Assembly: GCF_001949145.1 (NCBI RefSeq)
Contig: NW_019091382.1
Span: 1,749,747-1,812,297 of the forward strand
Origin: Acanthaster planci
Lineage: Eukaryota > Echinodermata > Asteroidea > Valvatida > Acanthasteridae
DNA length: 62,551 bases
Reading direction: 5' to 3'
This document shows, one piece after another, positions 1 to 12,100 of this stretch (position 1 is its first letter; every line of letters begins with the position of its first letter). The notes below the pieces were generated by a model, which saw nothing but the letters and a program-made list of their open reading frames with translations, searched no databases and was not told where the DNA came from. A program made the translations under genes and the position numbers.

Positions 1-1544
1 ACCATAGCTGGTCCTCTCAAAGTCCACGGGGTCGGCCGACAAAGCGGGAGTTGGTGACTGGTGGAGTATCGTGCTGAGGACGGTACTCGGGCAAGGGCTC
101 GTCGAACAGCAGCTCACGGACAAGACTCAAGCGGTAGTCAAGGAAGGAGAGGCGGTGATCAACGGCGGTTGAGCAGGTAGAAGAAGAGCTTCTTGTACCA
201 CTTGAGGGACTTACGAGTTGCTCGATGATTTGCCGCTAGTTAGTCGCTCTTGTCAACGCCCCCCATCAGGGCGTTGTATTCGATGACACAGGTCAGTTTC
301 TGCTTTTCCTGCCCTGTCCTGTCTTGCTTGCCGGTGCCACGGATGTCTGCCGTATGCATGGTGGAGAGCATACGGATGTTGCACTTGTCTCACCACACCA
401 TGGCCAGGAGAGAACCGCTGATGCCCAGGTCGGCCGACCGGAATGCTGTTTTGCCCCGCTTCAGCTTGACGGACTGCAGGTCTTTCAGCATCCCGTTTCT
501 GTTCGCCATGACGGTGCTGACGACGTTGAACTTCTGGTTGTGAAGTCGTCGAAACAAAGCTGGACTGCTGAAGGCCCGGTCGAGGGCAAGGTTGTAGCCC
601 TTACCACTTAGGTCGTTCACCAAGTCCATCGCCACTTGTGTAGTTGCTGGGAGGTCTCCTTTACTTTGGCCGGTGTAGATTTTGAAGTTGTAGCAGTACC
701 CGGCGGCACTCCCGGTGCTCTGGCACAACTTGTACATCTTGATGCCGAAGCGGGCCCTCTTTCTGGGGTTGTAGGTAGCGAAGCGGAGACGCCCGTAAAA
801 CTTCAGCAAGGAGTCGTCGACCGAAATGTCCCGTTGAGGAACGTAGACAGTGGCAAACTTCTGAGTAAGATGGTCGACGACTGGGCGCACTTTGAAGAGG
901 CGGTCGGTGTAGTCATCTGGCATGGCGGTGTTATCGTTGAAGTGCAGGGACTGCAGGATGGCAAGGAAGCGATCTCGGGGCATGACGGATGGGAATAGGC
1001 TCATCTTCAGTAGTGGGTTGGTGGACCAGAAGCTATGAAGGGTTGGGTGCTTCGCAATTCCCGTCATTATGCAAAGGCCCAGAAAGGCCTTCAGTTCTGT
1101 AGTGTTCAGATCAGTCCATGATCGCATGTGCGCTGATGTCGTAGCGGGCCTCTGCATGGCATACCGGTTGGTCTCTTGCACTATCTTGTTGTAGGGAACG
1201 TCGTCAAAAAACAGTTCAATGGCTTCACTGCAGGTCGAGCTGCGATGCAGGCAGGGATCGACGGCACCACCATTACTGGTTAAGCCGTACTTCAGCGGTG
1301 TACTGTCTTCATCTGTCCACCGGAACAGTGCGGCACTGCTGCTGGTCGACGCGGCGGTCTGTGTACGGGACTGTCTCTTGCGCTTGGCATATACAGCCAA
1401 AGGTACATCACTGTCAATTTCTGTACTTGACTGTACTTGAGCAGGTGACGGCGGTGATGAAGAAGACGAAGAACCTTCGTCTGAACTCAGATAAAACTCG
1501 CTTTCACTGGAAGAACTGAACTCTCCGGATATAACTTCAGCCAT
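1..1544 (-). pseudogene. piggyBac-type transposase, decayed and cut by the window edge
   Basis: Transposase of the piggyBac superfamily (DDE fold, cut-and-paste at TTAA). From the ATG at 1544 it runs with a Ser/Asp-rich acidic N-terminus, then a DDE_Tnp_1_7-like core: ELKAFLGLCIMTGI, first catalytic Asp in ISVDDSLLKFYGRL, second in LALDRAFSSPALF, third in YNALMGGVDKSD at about 250-275. In-frame stops lie at 390-392 (TGA) and 240-242 (TAA), both one C-to-T change from a sense codon, and there is a frameshift at about 165-180. The Cys-rich C-terminus normal for the family would lie beyond base 1. It is inactive as it stands and lies in an ANAPC4 intron. Confidence 0.88.
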
Positions 1545-2133
1545 GTTGTCTGTGCTCTGAATAACACGATACCCAATATGAACATATGTAGCCACTGCAC
1601 GGCGTTTTTATTCTCAAGCAGCGAAGGCCGTGCCCTGTCAGTCAACGTAGCAAGGGCCAGCAGCGCCGGGTCGGGTCATTCATGGGGCCCAGGTGCATAA
1701 TGAGCCCGCACAGCCCGCGCTTTGTCTTCAGTGCAGTGCAGCGATAATCCGCTGCGAGCGCCCGGCAGCGCAAACAAATGCGCTCTGCACAAACAATTTA
1801 CAGATTACCTCTGCTAATTTCAGCGCTCTGCGCTGAACGAATACAGGGATTGATTGGCAGTGCCCGGCAGCTCTCAGCAGCTCATACTTTTATATCAGGC
1901 TTTTATAAGTTCGGTCACCCCGGCTATAAAATAAAGTCACAATTCACCAGCCCCAGCAACCCATTATTGCCTTGGACCAATTTATTTACCGCCAATGATG
2001 GCTTAAACTTTTTAACTGACAGCCCCAAACTTTTAAAGAAACGCCCAGCAACTTTTTTTTTATAGTAAAGTTCCGATTTCGGAGTCCCCAGCCACGAATA
2101 TAAGGCCTATGGCCCCTGGCTGGAAGTGGTTAA
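1545..2133 (-). mobile_element. piggyBac element 5' non-coding end with terminal repeat and TTAA site
   Basis: The element's 5' region follows the transposase start. Read on the minus strand from 2129 it opens CCACTTCCAGCCAGGGGCC and is preceded by TTAA at 2130-2133, the usual target site of the superfamily. The matching repeat on the other side is outside the window. A MITE at 18473-18957 has a related terminus. The outer boundary is inferred. Confidence 0.6.
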
Positions 2134-3042
2134 TGTATTCAATCTACATGATACATCTTTAGTAATGACAGGTTACAGGTTCTGCTTTCAATACATGTGG
2201 ATCAGTACTTCAGTAGTGACACCTGCATGACTTGGCTGATGCATGGTTGCTCTCAAACTTTGTTTTTAACTTTATTGAGCAATTCTCGAGATCTAGTCAA
2301 TAGTGGACAAGCAGATACTTTTATCTTGAGATTGTTTAAAAATAATTTCTACAGAAAAGTTTTTCTCAGTCAAGGAAAAATGTTAGGAACCCAGACAAAT
2401 GCCACTTCAAAGCTACACGTTCGTTTGAGAACCAGGCTAGCTGTTTAACATACATGTACTTATGTAACATGTTGACTAGTGTCCAACGGACCTTTTGACA
2501 TTGAATACATATATGTGTGTGATGTGGTGTGGTATTGTTCAAGCAATCCCAAATTACAATGTAAATTTATTCAGCTAGACTTGTGCTTTTTTGGTTGTGT
2601 ATATGGTCTGCTGTATGTACATGTATTAAAACCCTTTCAGCCCCAAGTAGAAACACCCCCTCATCAGCTGAAAGAGCCACTTTGGTCTGGAGTATTCATT
2701 TTGTTGGCAGCAATGTGACTCTTGCATTTTCTAGTTCTTCATTAACCAGCGATGCGCATTTAGTATCAAAGGAGCCTCTGTTGCTACAGGAAATAGTGCC
2801 CTCTCTTGGTCCAGTTCGAGGCCCATAGTTCTGTCATAGCCTCAGACTTGACTCAGACTCTTCAAGTTGGACTTAGACTCAAACCAATCCATTCTTTGTG
2901 GACCTCAACTAGACTCAGACATTGCTCCAACACATGCCAACAAATTTGGTAAAAAAAATGGTTTGAATAAAACTAACTTGATTAAATCCTAATAGATAAA
3001 AAGTTGTGAAATACAAATTTAACAACAAATGTAAGTATTTAC
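2134..3042. other. Intron sequence, no gene seen
   Basis: Low-complexity host intron between the piggyBac end and ANAPC4 exon 12. Open frames here show no recognisable protein pattern. Confidence 0.6.
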
Positions 3043-3145
3043 CTTGTTCAAAGCACTTGGTACTGGTTCCTCAGAAAGTCTCATCATCACAACATACAAC
3101 CAGCGAAAAAAGGCTTTAAAATTCTTCAAGCTGGAGTCTATCACC
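3043..3145 (-). CDS. ANAPC4: ANAPC4 exon 12 (last in window)
   Basis: 103 nt encoding [19 protein letters not shown] and [10 protein letters not shown]. The acceptor is TTTGTAG and the donor GTAAAT. It leaves in phase 0, so the next exon lies left of the window. Confidence 0.92.
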
Positions 3146-6100
3146 CTACAAAAAGGGAAAATTTTTTCTTTTACTAATTTCATTTGCAAAAAACCACTGA
3201 ATGACAAAATAGTGGCAACAAGTATCGACATATAATTGAAGGTTTTCCCAACAATTCGGTTTGAATACGTAATTCATAAATACCGCAGATAGTTTCATTC
3301 GATAATGCCTGCCGCAATTCGATAATGCACGCTGCGTAAAAACACACTGCACCTGGATACGAAATTAATTCATTCCTATTGGTCAAGAGTCTGTGTGCGC
3401 AGCGGCATGCAGAACTCATCATGCCTGCACCATATAAGGAGATCCTTCTGGACTATTTGCACAAGGAATACCATAAAATAGACGAAGGTATTCAGGAATA
3501 TAAAAGTAAAATTCTTGAACAAAATCCTTGGAAATTTATGTAATATAATTTATGTAATATAATTTATGTAATATAATTTATTTATATAATTTATTTATAT
3601 AATTTATATTGATTTCTTTTGACTCCGACTAAAAAGGATTTATGAACAGGAATAGAGATGTACTTGGTCTAATGTCTAAAGCCCAGCACAGGAGAGTGAC
3701 CACTGATAATGCCCTCACCTGTGGCTTGGGCATTAGTTGTGTCCAATACTTGCCAAGCATATGTATTTATTCCCTTATTTATAAAAGTAAACAGTAAAAA
3801 AGCAAAATATTACCCTCTCAATGGAGGTTCACATGAGACTTCTTGTCTCTATTAAATTTAATATGGTCAGTCTTCCACAGGCGTTAGCTTATGTGCGATT
3901 TCGACGGAATTTTCCATGTTTAAGTATTTAAACACACCACACTTTGTCACGTTTCTTCTTCTGTTTTACTAACAAGAACACAAACAATTAAGTCAATTAT
4001 ATGAGAGTTTTCATACCAATGATTTTTTTTTACATTACTAACCTTTTCAGACTTTACTTTCAAAGGGCTGCAAGGTGGAAACAGATTATTATTACACTGA
4101 TCCCCTTCTCTACTGAAATTGTCTGCATTTTCAAAGCTTTTAATAGTTCATAGTTGAAGTTGGATCCTCACAATTTGCCAAATGCTTTAAAGTTACAGGG
4201 TTGAGTCTCCAGGATAGGCACAAAATGCAAGAACTTGAGTAAATGTAAGTCCACTCTTTAGACAAGAAATGAATATCTGTATGGGCCAAGTATTTATTGG
4301 TACTGAAGTTTTAATACAACAGCATGATTGCAAATATGAAGACTTCAGCTACATGTACATGTATTTTACTACCAAACAAACTAAAGTGTGATTTTTAATG
4401 GCAACATACAATGATTTAGTACTTTGCCATTTCTACAAATGAAGAATTCAAAACTTTATGAGTAAACACTGTGTACATTTATGGCAGGGAACACATTTTA
4501 ACAGTTTACGTTTCATAACCCACTATTAAAACCTTCACTGAAGCTCGTATTTAATTAATTTGACAGTGGATAGTGAGACTAATAGATGGAAATAATTTCC
4601 CCTGGGCTCGATTTCAAACTGTAAAGTTTACTAATGTGTATAATACTTACTGGAGAAGTTCACTTGCTTTAAGCATGAAAGACCCAACTGTCCCAATGGC
4701 ATCTGGAGTATAACAAAAGATGCAATGTAGAAATGTGCTATTTGTGCAATCCTAACAAGGTGACCTGAATAACAAAACGGAAGTACTCTACAAAAACTGA
4801 TATTGCTTAAGGCTGGGGCTCCATTTCATGGCTTTACAAATTAGTACAGGTACTTGGCTAATGATCAACATTCTGTGCTTACAATGCAAGCTCAGAAATG
4901 AAGTATTAAATCAGGTGGCATAGAATGCATGTACACATGCATATAAGCCAGAAAATGAAACATCACAAGTGTTGATAAAATTTTGGGATTTTCCTCCCCA
5001 AACCATCTTTCATCATCTCAAATATAAATGACAAGCACAAATGAGCACACTTTTTCTTAATTGGTCAACAGATTTTTATCACATACATGTATCTTAGAAG
5101 AAAATACTGAAAAACATTAAAACAAATGCATACAGATGAATAAAATGTTTCCCATCACATATGCTGTCACAGTTTCCCACCTTCAATTGCTGTTGGTGAC
5201 AGCCCAATAATGCCATACTTGTCATACCACAGAGACATTCCCTTCAGGTGGTTTAGATGATACACCAGTGAACGACCAACACTGCCAAAATAAAATATTA
5301 TTAATTCTGAATAACATAGGGTCAGAAAAAATCTAACCTGACCAAACTAACCAATATCTCAAGAGCAATATATCAGAACACTTTAGGCAATATCTCAGAC
5401 TCAGTGGCTGCTGGAATATGCTTAAAAACCAACCTACTTTACAAAACAGCTCAAAGTTAAGCAGCTATTTTTGCTAATGGTTGAAATCAACTTGATCATA
5501 CAGTATTCAAACAAATTGATTCACCCCAAGGAGTTTTTTTAAGGCAAATTTAAAGCACTCCTGACACGTGTACACTTTCCAACTGTCATAAATCTGTCAG
5601 CAGAGGTTTTTAACTTCAGTTTACCTGTAAATGTGTTTCAAGACTAGTTTTTGTATGTTTGAGTAGGAGTTCTCCACAGACTGGCCCAATTTCTTCATGC
5701 CTTTTTCTGTCAGCTCATGTAGCAAGAAAGCTTGTAATTCAGGACTAGCACGCCCCCATAGAAGCAACTGAAGCAACTCATCACGGATGCTACCAGCAGC
5801 CTTCTTTTGCTGATGCATATTGCAAAAAGGGAAAATAAAATGCAATTTAAGTTACATGTATCTCTTCCTGGAAGTTATCATGCTGATGAGAAATAGCAAA
5901 AGGTTTACAATCTGCAATTAAATGTAACAGTACGGGTACTATTTTGGTGGTGGGGGAACAACTTAAATATTGCTAGAGATTTAAACTGGAAGGAATGAAC
6001 TACAGTAAAATGTAATGTACACTAAAATATTCTCACAATGTGCTGTTTGAAATGCCCTGACATGTGCAAATAAATTTTTTTCTGTTTTCAGTCAAAAGTC

Positions 6101-9100
6101 AGAAATCTACACATCCATGGAGGATTCTCGTGCTTGCGTTATTTCTCCGTGGATGTGTAGCGAATTGAGCAGCAGAACAAAATGCACATATACAATGGAT
6201 CACACATGTATGGCACAGAGTACAATTCAACATTTATGTTTTTATTTGAATGAGATCCAAATCTGAATGTTCACGTGATGATCGTGTGTCTGTCAAACAT
6301 AAACAGTTGGGGCAAAAACTATACATACACTTGGTAGAAAACAGTTTTCCTCAATTTTTCACTGTTTGAAATAGTTTGGCCAACATTTTCTTTATGATGT
6401 CAGACAAACTGTACCTCAACTTCATGTTCATAGTGTGTACTTCAATTGAAAATACTCAGAGACATTTATTAGGGTTTGAAATATTAATATTTCTAAAAGT
6501 AATTTTGTCAAAGTTTGCATTTAACCCTTAATTTATTGGCATTCAAAACACATCAGAATATGGTCCACTGCGACTATGAGATGTGACAAAAAACACAGAA
6601 AATGGCACTAAATATCAGGGTTGGAGAATGTCAAATTTGATGGCGCACTATTGTGAAACACTTAAGGGCAGGTAGTACATACAGAATACAAGTGCCTCTT
6701 CAACCAATAATGTGTTGTGAATTCCTTAAAGAGCACCTCTAAGGAAAACATGTTTTCTCTGATTTTATCTGTTCAAATAAATATGGAAGCATCAGTAGTA
6801 GGCAAAGGAGAGTTCCAGAGCAGCTTTACCCTCCTATACCAACCCAACCCCCCTCAACCGGGACTTCCCCCTACTTCTGGATCCATTCCCATCTCCCCGG
6901 GGCTCTTCTCAACCCCCAGGATTTCTCCCAACCCCAAGGTAAAGATTGCCAGACAACGAGATTTCACAAAACGGCCTAGATTTTCCTCCTCGACTGAAAA
7001 TTCTGAAAAAAATTTCCTAAGACTCCTCTAGAAGTAAAATGGATCTAACTTTTGCCAGTTGGTTTGAATACGCTAAATTAGTCACAGCTCACGCCGCGTG
7101 GTTAACTCTAAACATTTGTGAAATGAAACATGATATAATCGAGCAAGCGAAACTGGACGTACAGAGTCAAAGGCATCACATTTGCTTGGTGAGAAAAACC
7201 AAAGAAGGAAATAAAGTTTATAAACCGGATCAAATATTTATTCCCAGTGATTTGATTACTGATTAAAATTTTGAAAAATATTAAATTTCGTTAAATGGAA
7301 ACAGACATGTTAACATCAATTATTTCTTTTGTATAGACACTATTAAATCTGTTAATGTGGTAGATGCGGTCGACTGTACTCATTGTTTAAAATCTGATGG
7401 CATCGACTGCAACAAATGTCACGACTGCCATAAACGTCACAACTATAGGAAATGTACCCAGTGTTCGACTAGCGACAAATGCGGCTAATGTATACATTGT
7501 GTATTTTGTTATGATTCTTATAACTGTGAAGATTCTAATGCCTTGGAAAGCTGTGAAGCTTGTTTTAATTGCAGCAATTGCAGAGAATGTTTCGGCTGCG
7601 TTGATTGTGTTTGCTGCGTTAATTGCATTGAATTAGATAGAATGGATCATGTGGTGCTTTATCGATGGCCGGCACAAAACAATCAGGCGCAAACAAGAAG
7701 ACGATTTACCGCCTAATGCTGAATTTCAGCTGGATGCTAATTTACATGTATATGATCTAGGTTTAATAATTGAATATGACGTTGACATAGAAGATTTAAA
7801 TAGAGTAGAGACTCAACGTGAAAATTTAATAGACATGAACGATTAACCTCCCATAAAAAATGAAAAAATTTCCAACTAAAATACAAAACCAGAGCCATGT
7901 CAAACCAAATTTATATTATAACCGATGACTACAAACGTCTCAATGCCCCCAACATAGACACAAACGTTGTATATGGACCTTTGACCCTGACAGATTTGTG
8001 ATAGCAGACCCCGTAGTTAAAAAGAGTGACAACATAACACAACATCATTCACCCATTTTCTATAATCATGACGGTCAAGAAAAACGTCTGTTGATTATGC
8101 TTCCAAAAACACTTTGCTACAGTGTCAATCATGTCTATAAATTTGGTGTCAAAGAAAAAAATCCCGAAAATATCATTGGACAACAAATCTGCTATCAACT
8201 TCAAGATCATACGGTAGCTATACTCCATCACATCAACTTTACAAGCGAGGAGAACTCGTAAACAACAAAGACACTGGAATTTTAATTGAGCTAGACATTT
8301 TTTAAAACGGTCTTTAATATAAAAGAGATGACAACAAACATTCAGTCGAATATGTACCTAGACTTGAGTGGGTATCCAAAGTCAAACGGAGCTACACAAG
8401 CAGAAGCAGCAAACGCAACTGAAGTCTACAGGTTTCAAAAGATCGAAGGCATCCGCGGACAAATCTTACGAGAGCGTGACGCCAGAGAAACATCTTCCAA
8501 AAGATCAAACAGCAATTAACTGCACTAAATTACGTAGAATACGGAGTTGAAGCATTGGGCGCCACATCAGCGCTATAGGCATTCCCGTGCTACTGGGATC
8601 TATCACTGCACCCCTCAGGCTAGTGATGGAAGGCATAGTCATCAGTGTATTTGGTGCTTACGTGTTGTTGAAATACACCAGTCGCAGGTTGACTCATAAA
8701 ACTAAAACGCACGATAAAATCCGCATGCTTGCCAATGCCAAGCTAAACACTATAGACGAGTATGTCTCACACACGATCGAAGACGGTGATGTGTCTCAAG
8801 AAGAAGTTTTGATTTTGTCTGAACTTAGGAAATTTAACAAGTTGAAAGAAAAGATTTGCTCAAACACAACAATCAAGTTACAACAAAATAAAACGACAAG
8901 CAAAGAAGAGTTTGACTGCCAAGAGCAAGCCAAAGCTGAGACAAAGGGCCGCAGTTTTTAAAAAAGACCTTAAGAAAAAACTTGGTGAATAACTTTGTCA
9001 AAGTCCGTCAAGTACCAGGAATCACCACCTGCTTACCAAAATATTATGCAAACTGTAAAAAAAAACCCGCGCCTGCTTTTTAAAACAGGTTTATTATAAA

Positions 9101-12100
9101 ACAGATGGGAGCCAACTTAAGTCAATTATCGATAGTGGTCAATGAAGATTATCACTTTTCTGCTGTATTTCCCAATTTAACCGCAGCGTACGAGTTGCCA
9201 AAAGTTAAAACAGACTAAGCGGTCAATAGGTGGACAACTGACCCCATGTCATTTTATCAAAACCAGTTTAATTTCGCGGTCTATTGTGCTACAACAGCTT
9301 GTGGGGTTGGTTTCGATTTACTGTCTAACCAGAATCCATATGTGTCTGCGTTGTTTAATTTTCATGTGTACTACACAGGAAAAAATCTTTTACGAGTGCG
9401 TGATGCCTATCCCACGTGACGAGATATTTGATGCGTTGCACAACAATTATGACCACCAGAAATTTACAGACCCTCCCAGTTGTTTAATGTCGACCAAAAT
9501 AAATTATTTAAACAAACGAGTCATACCATATCAAATGGGCTCAGTACAGCTTATTATTACGACAATGGCTATATACCAGTCCCTGGCGAAAACTACGACG
9601 CACACGATTCACATGCCACCGACAGCAAATATGCAGGCTCTACCTACATGGGCTTCGGGTGGGCTAAACCGTCTAGGCTTGGGTCACGTGAGCACGTACA
9701 CGGTAACTTGGATTACACAGTCTGTCTGATGCAGTTAAATTGGCCTGGTGGGACTTTATCCTCAAAAAGAGTAAACTTACAGACGTAGGCATTACAGAAG
9801 TAAACAAATCGATTAGAGCTCACGTTTATGCATTACTTGGCGCACAGGCATAAACAAAAACGAGCGTAATGGCACATGGCACCGGACTAGACGTTCAACA
9901 GCAATCTATTACCATAGTGAAATCTTTGATAAACTCGGAGCCTGACCTCGAACAGTCAATTGACTAATTCCAGGATTCGTTGCAGTATGCAAAAAGGCCT
10001 TTAAATTTCGTAGTGACACCCGATTTATACTTAGTGCTGTCGGACATGGATTTACGCATTGGAACATTTGAAGGATACAACAACAACCTTCAAATAGCGA
10101 CAGCCGGCATGCAGACGGGTTATGTTCCAAATTTAAATTCTAGCGCAGTGCCAGAGACATTAAATTTTGATGAAGTTACAGAACCCGAAATTTTGCCAGA
10201 TCCAGAACCTATTCCAAATATAAAGCCTGTATTACCACCTCAGGAGAAAAAAAGTTAGATGTTCATAATGAAGAGAAATTATCTTTAACTGTAGGAGCTA
10301 TTGCAGTAGCCGGAATTGGCGTTATGTTGTACAATGTATTAACTTAAAATATTAACTTAGGCCTCAACCAAAAAGTAAAAGGCATTAAAAAATTACCTTC
10401 CTCAATTTCGAGAAAGGGAATTATTTTTTGCCCTAAATTAATCCGTTAAACCGACTTACATCTTCTGAACACAAGTCAATATCAAAAAGCCCAAGCCCAC
10501 AAACAACGCCCAAATGTGTTCAGCTATCCAACCAACTGTCTTGCTCGTCAAGTTTAATATCCAAGAAAGAATGCTACCAATTATACCGGGCAATGCTGCA
10601 AGCACTTTCAAGCCTAGTTCTTTCAATGCGTTTGCCAAATTTTGCAGTTGCCATTTGATCCAATTTGTTACGCCTGGTTTTGACGGTGGTTCTGATTTTG
10701 GCGCTGGTGTAGGTTTTGGCCCCGGTTCAGGTTCTGGTGCAGGCGTACCAGCAGCTCTCACAGCAGCCATCACGCTTGAAACTATTGTAATGATAGCTAA
10801 ACTAAAAGCCGTTAAAATACTGACTATACTCACACCTTGTTCTCTAAAAAGCACCCAGATTTTCTCACGTTAAGGAGTCATCTCAAATCTCGTCCGGGAC
10901 AAGTTGTGGTAAAATTGGGGGGAGAGTGAATACTTTCTCCGCGATTTCCCCTGCAAGTAGCAGTTCATTTGTTAAGGGGAAGTTGTGGAGGAATTTTGCA
11001 TTAGTAGGTCACTGACTATGAAGGACTGTTTGCATTACCAGTGGACTTGTAATCGGTGGTTACTATCTTAAGTGGTTTGCGGTTTCCAGAGACTGACCTT
11101 GGGTCACTCCACACACCATGATTTTTTGTCATGTGTTCAATACCTGTTGTAGACTGAATCAGATGGTTGTTTGGAAAAACTTACAGACTTTGCCAGTCCC
11201 TCTGCTTATTTTGCTTCATTTACTTGTTAAATGTACAAGTTGTTTTACCTCTGCCCCTTGTTATACATGTACCTCCATATCCATTCACTTCTAAATTCAA
11301 AACTGGAAGTGTTTACTATAATATTTTTTAAAGGTTCCCTAGCCAGAATTGTCCAATCATGATTGGAATAACAGTTTTTCAGTATTTCACATCAAGAGGT
11401 AATAAAATACAAAGCAGCAACATGGTTTAACTTTCCGTATATTACGCCATGATTTTTTGGCTCAGAAAAAAGATATTAAAGGAAGATTTATTGAAATACA
11501 GGGCCTGTACCTAATCTCTTCTTGTTAATGTTTTTTTGTGCCGTAACATTACCATATTAAATACAATAAAGTTGTATTTGCCTGAAGTAAGACCATAGCT
11601 TTCCAGAAGAAAAAACCTGAAGCAGCTTTATATTTTATGAAAGGGTTGATGTACATTTATTCCAAATAATAAAGTTAGAGAAGTTTCAAAAAGCTCTGAG
11701 TAAGGAGTGCAGTCCTTTGCCTGTGGCTTGTCCATCATCAAAACCACGAGTGTCCTTGAGTGGCCTGCCTGACCAAAACCGCAGAGTGGGGGAGGGGGCA
11801 GAGACTGTGTAATACTGACAGCTTTATTTCGGGGAGATTGTGGGGAAATTTCCAGTAGCCTGCAACATTCCATGGCAACACTCTTCCAGAGTTTATCCTC
11901 AACTTATCCCAGATGAGATTTGAAATGACTTTAAATGGCCGTCCATCACCGCAGTAATCATTTCTTTAATATGGGTAGGAACCTGATCGGTGTTCCTGTT
12001 AATAACTTCTAACCGACCACGTCCTTCCACTTGTAAATCTTCCAACTGTGCTTGAAGTTCTGCGCGTTCTGCCGGGTCCTCTTCTTCTAATTCATTTTTG

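Noticed and set aside
250-1519. Plus-strand open frames over the piggyBac gene
   Set aside because: Antisense shadows of the GC-rich transposase coding strand.
6717-7031. Pro-rich open frame at the left end, with a similar one at 19419-19661
   Set aside because: Both are translations of the two copies of the terminal inverted repeat (and the MITE arm), not genes.
7397-7636. Open frame of 79 codons over the Cys-rich region
   Set aside because: It is the shadow of the Cys-x-x-Cys frame; its Ala/Val/Asn-rich composition follows from the TGC/TGT-rich repeat.
9105-10258. Alternative genetic code (TAA/TAG as Gln) to explain in-frame stops in the Polinton
   Set aside because: The same genes also carry many frameshifts and TGA stops, and the host exons use ordinary stops and codons. 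Decay explains everything.
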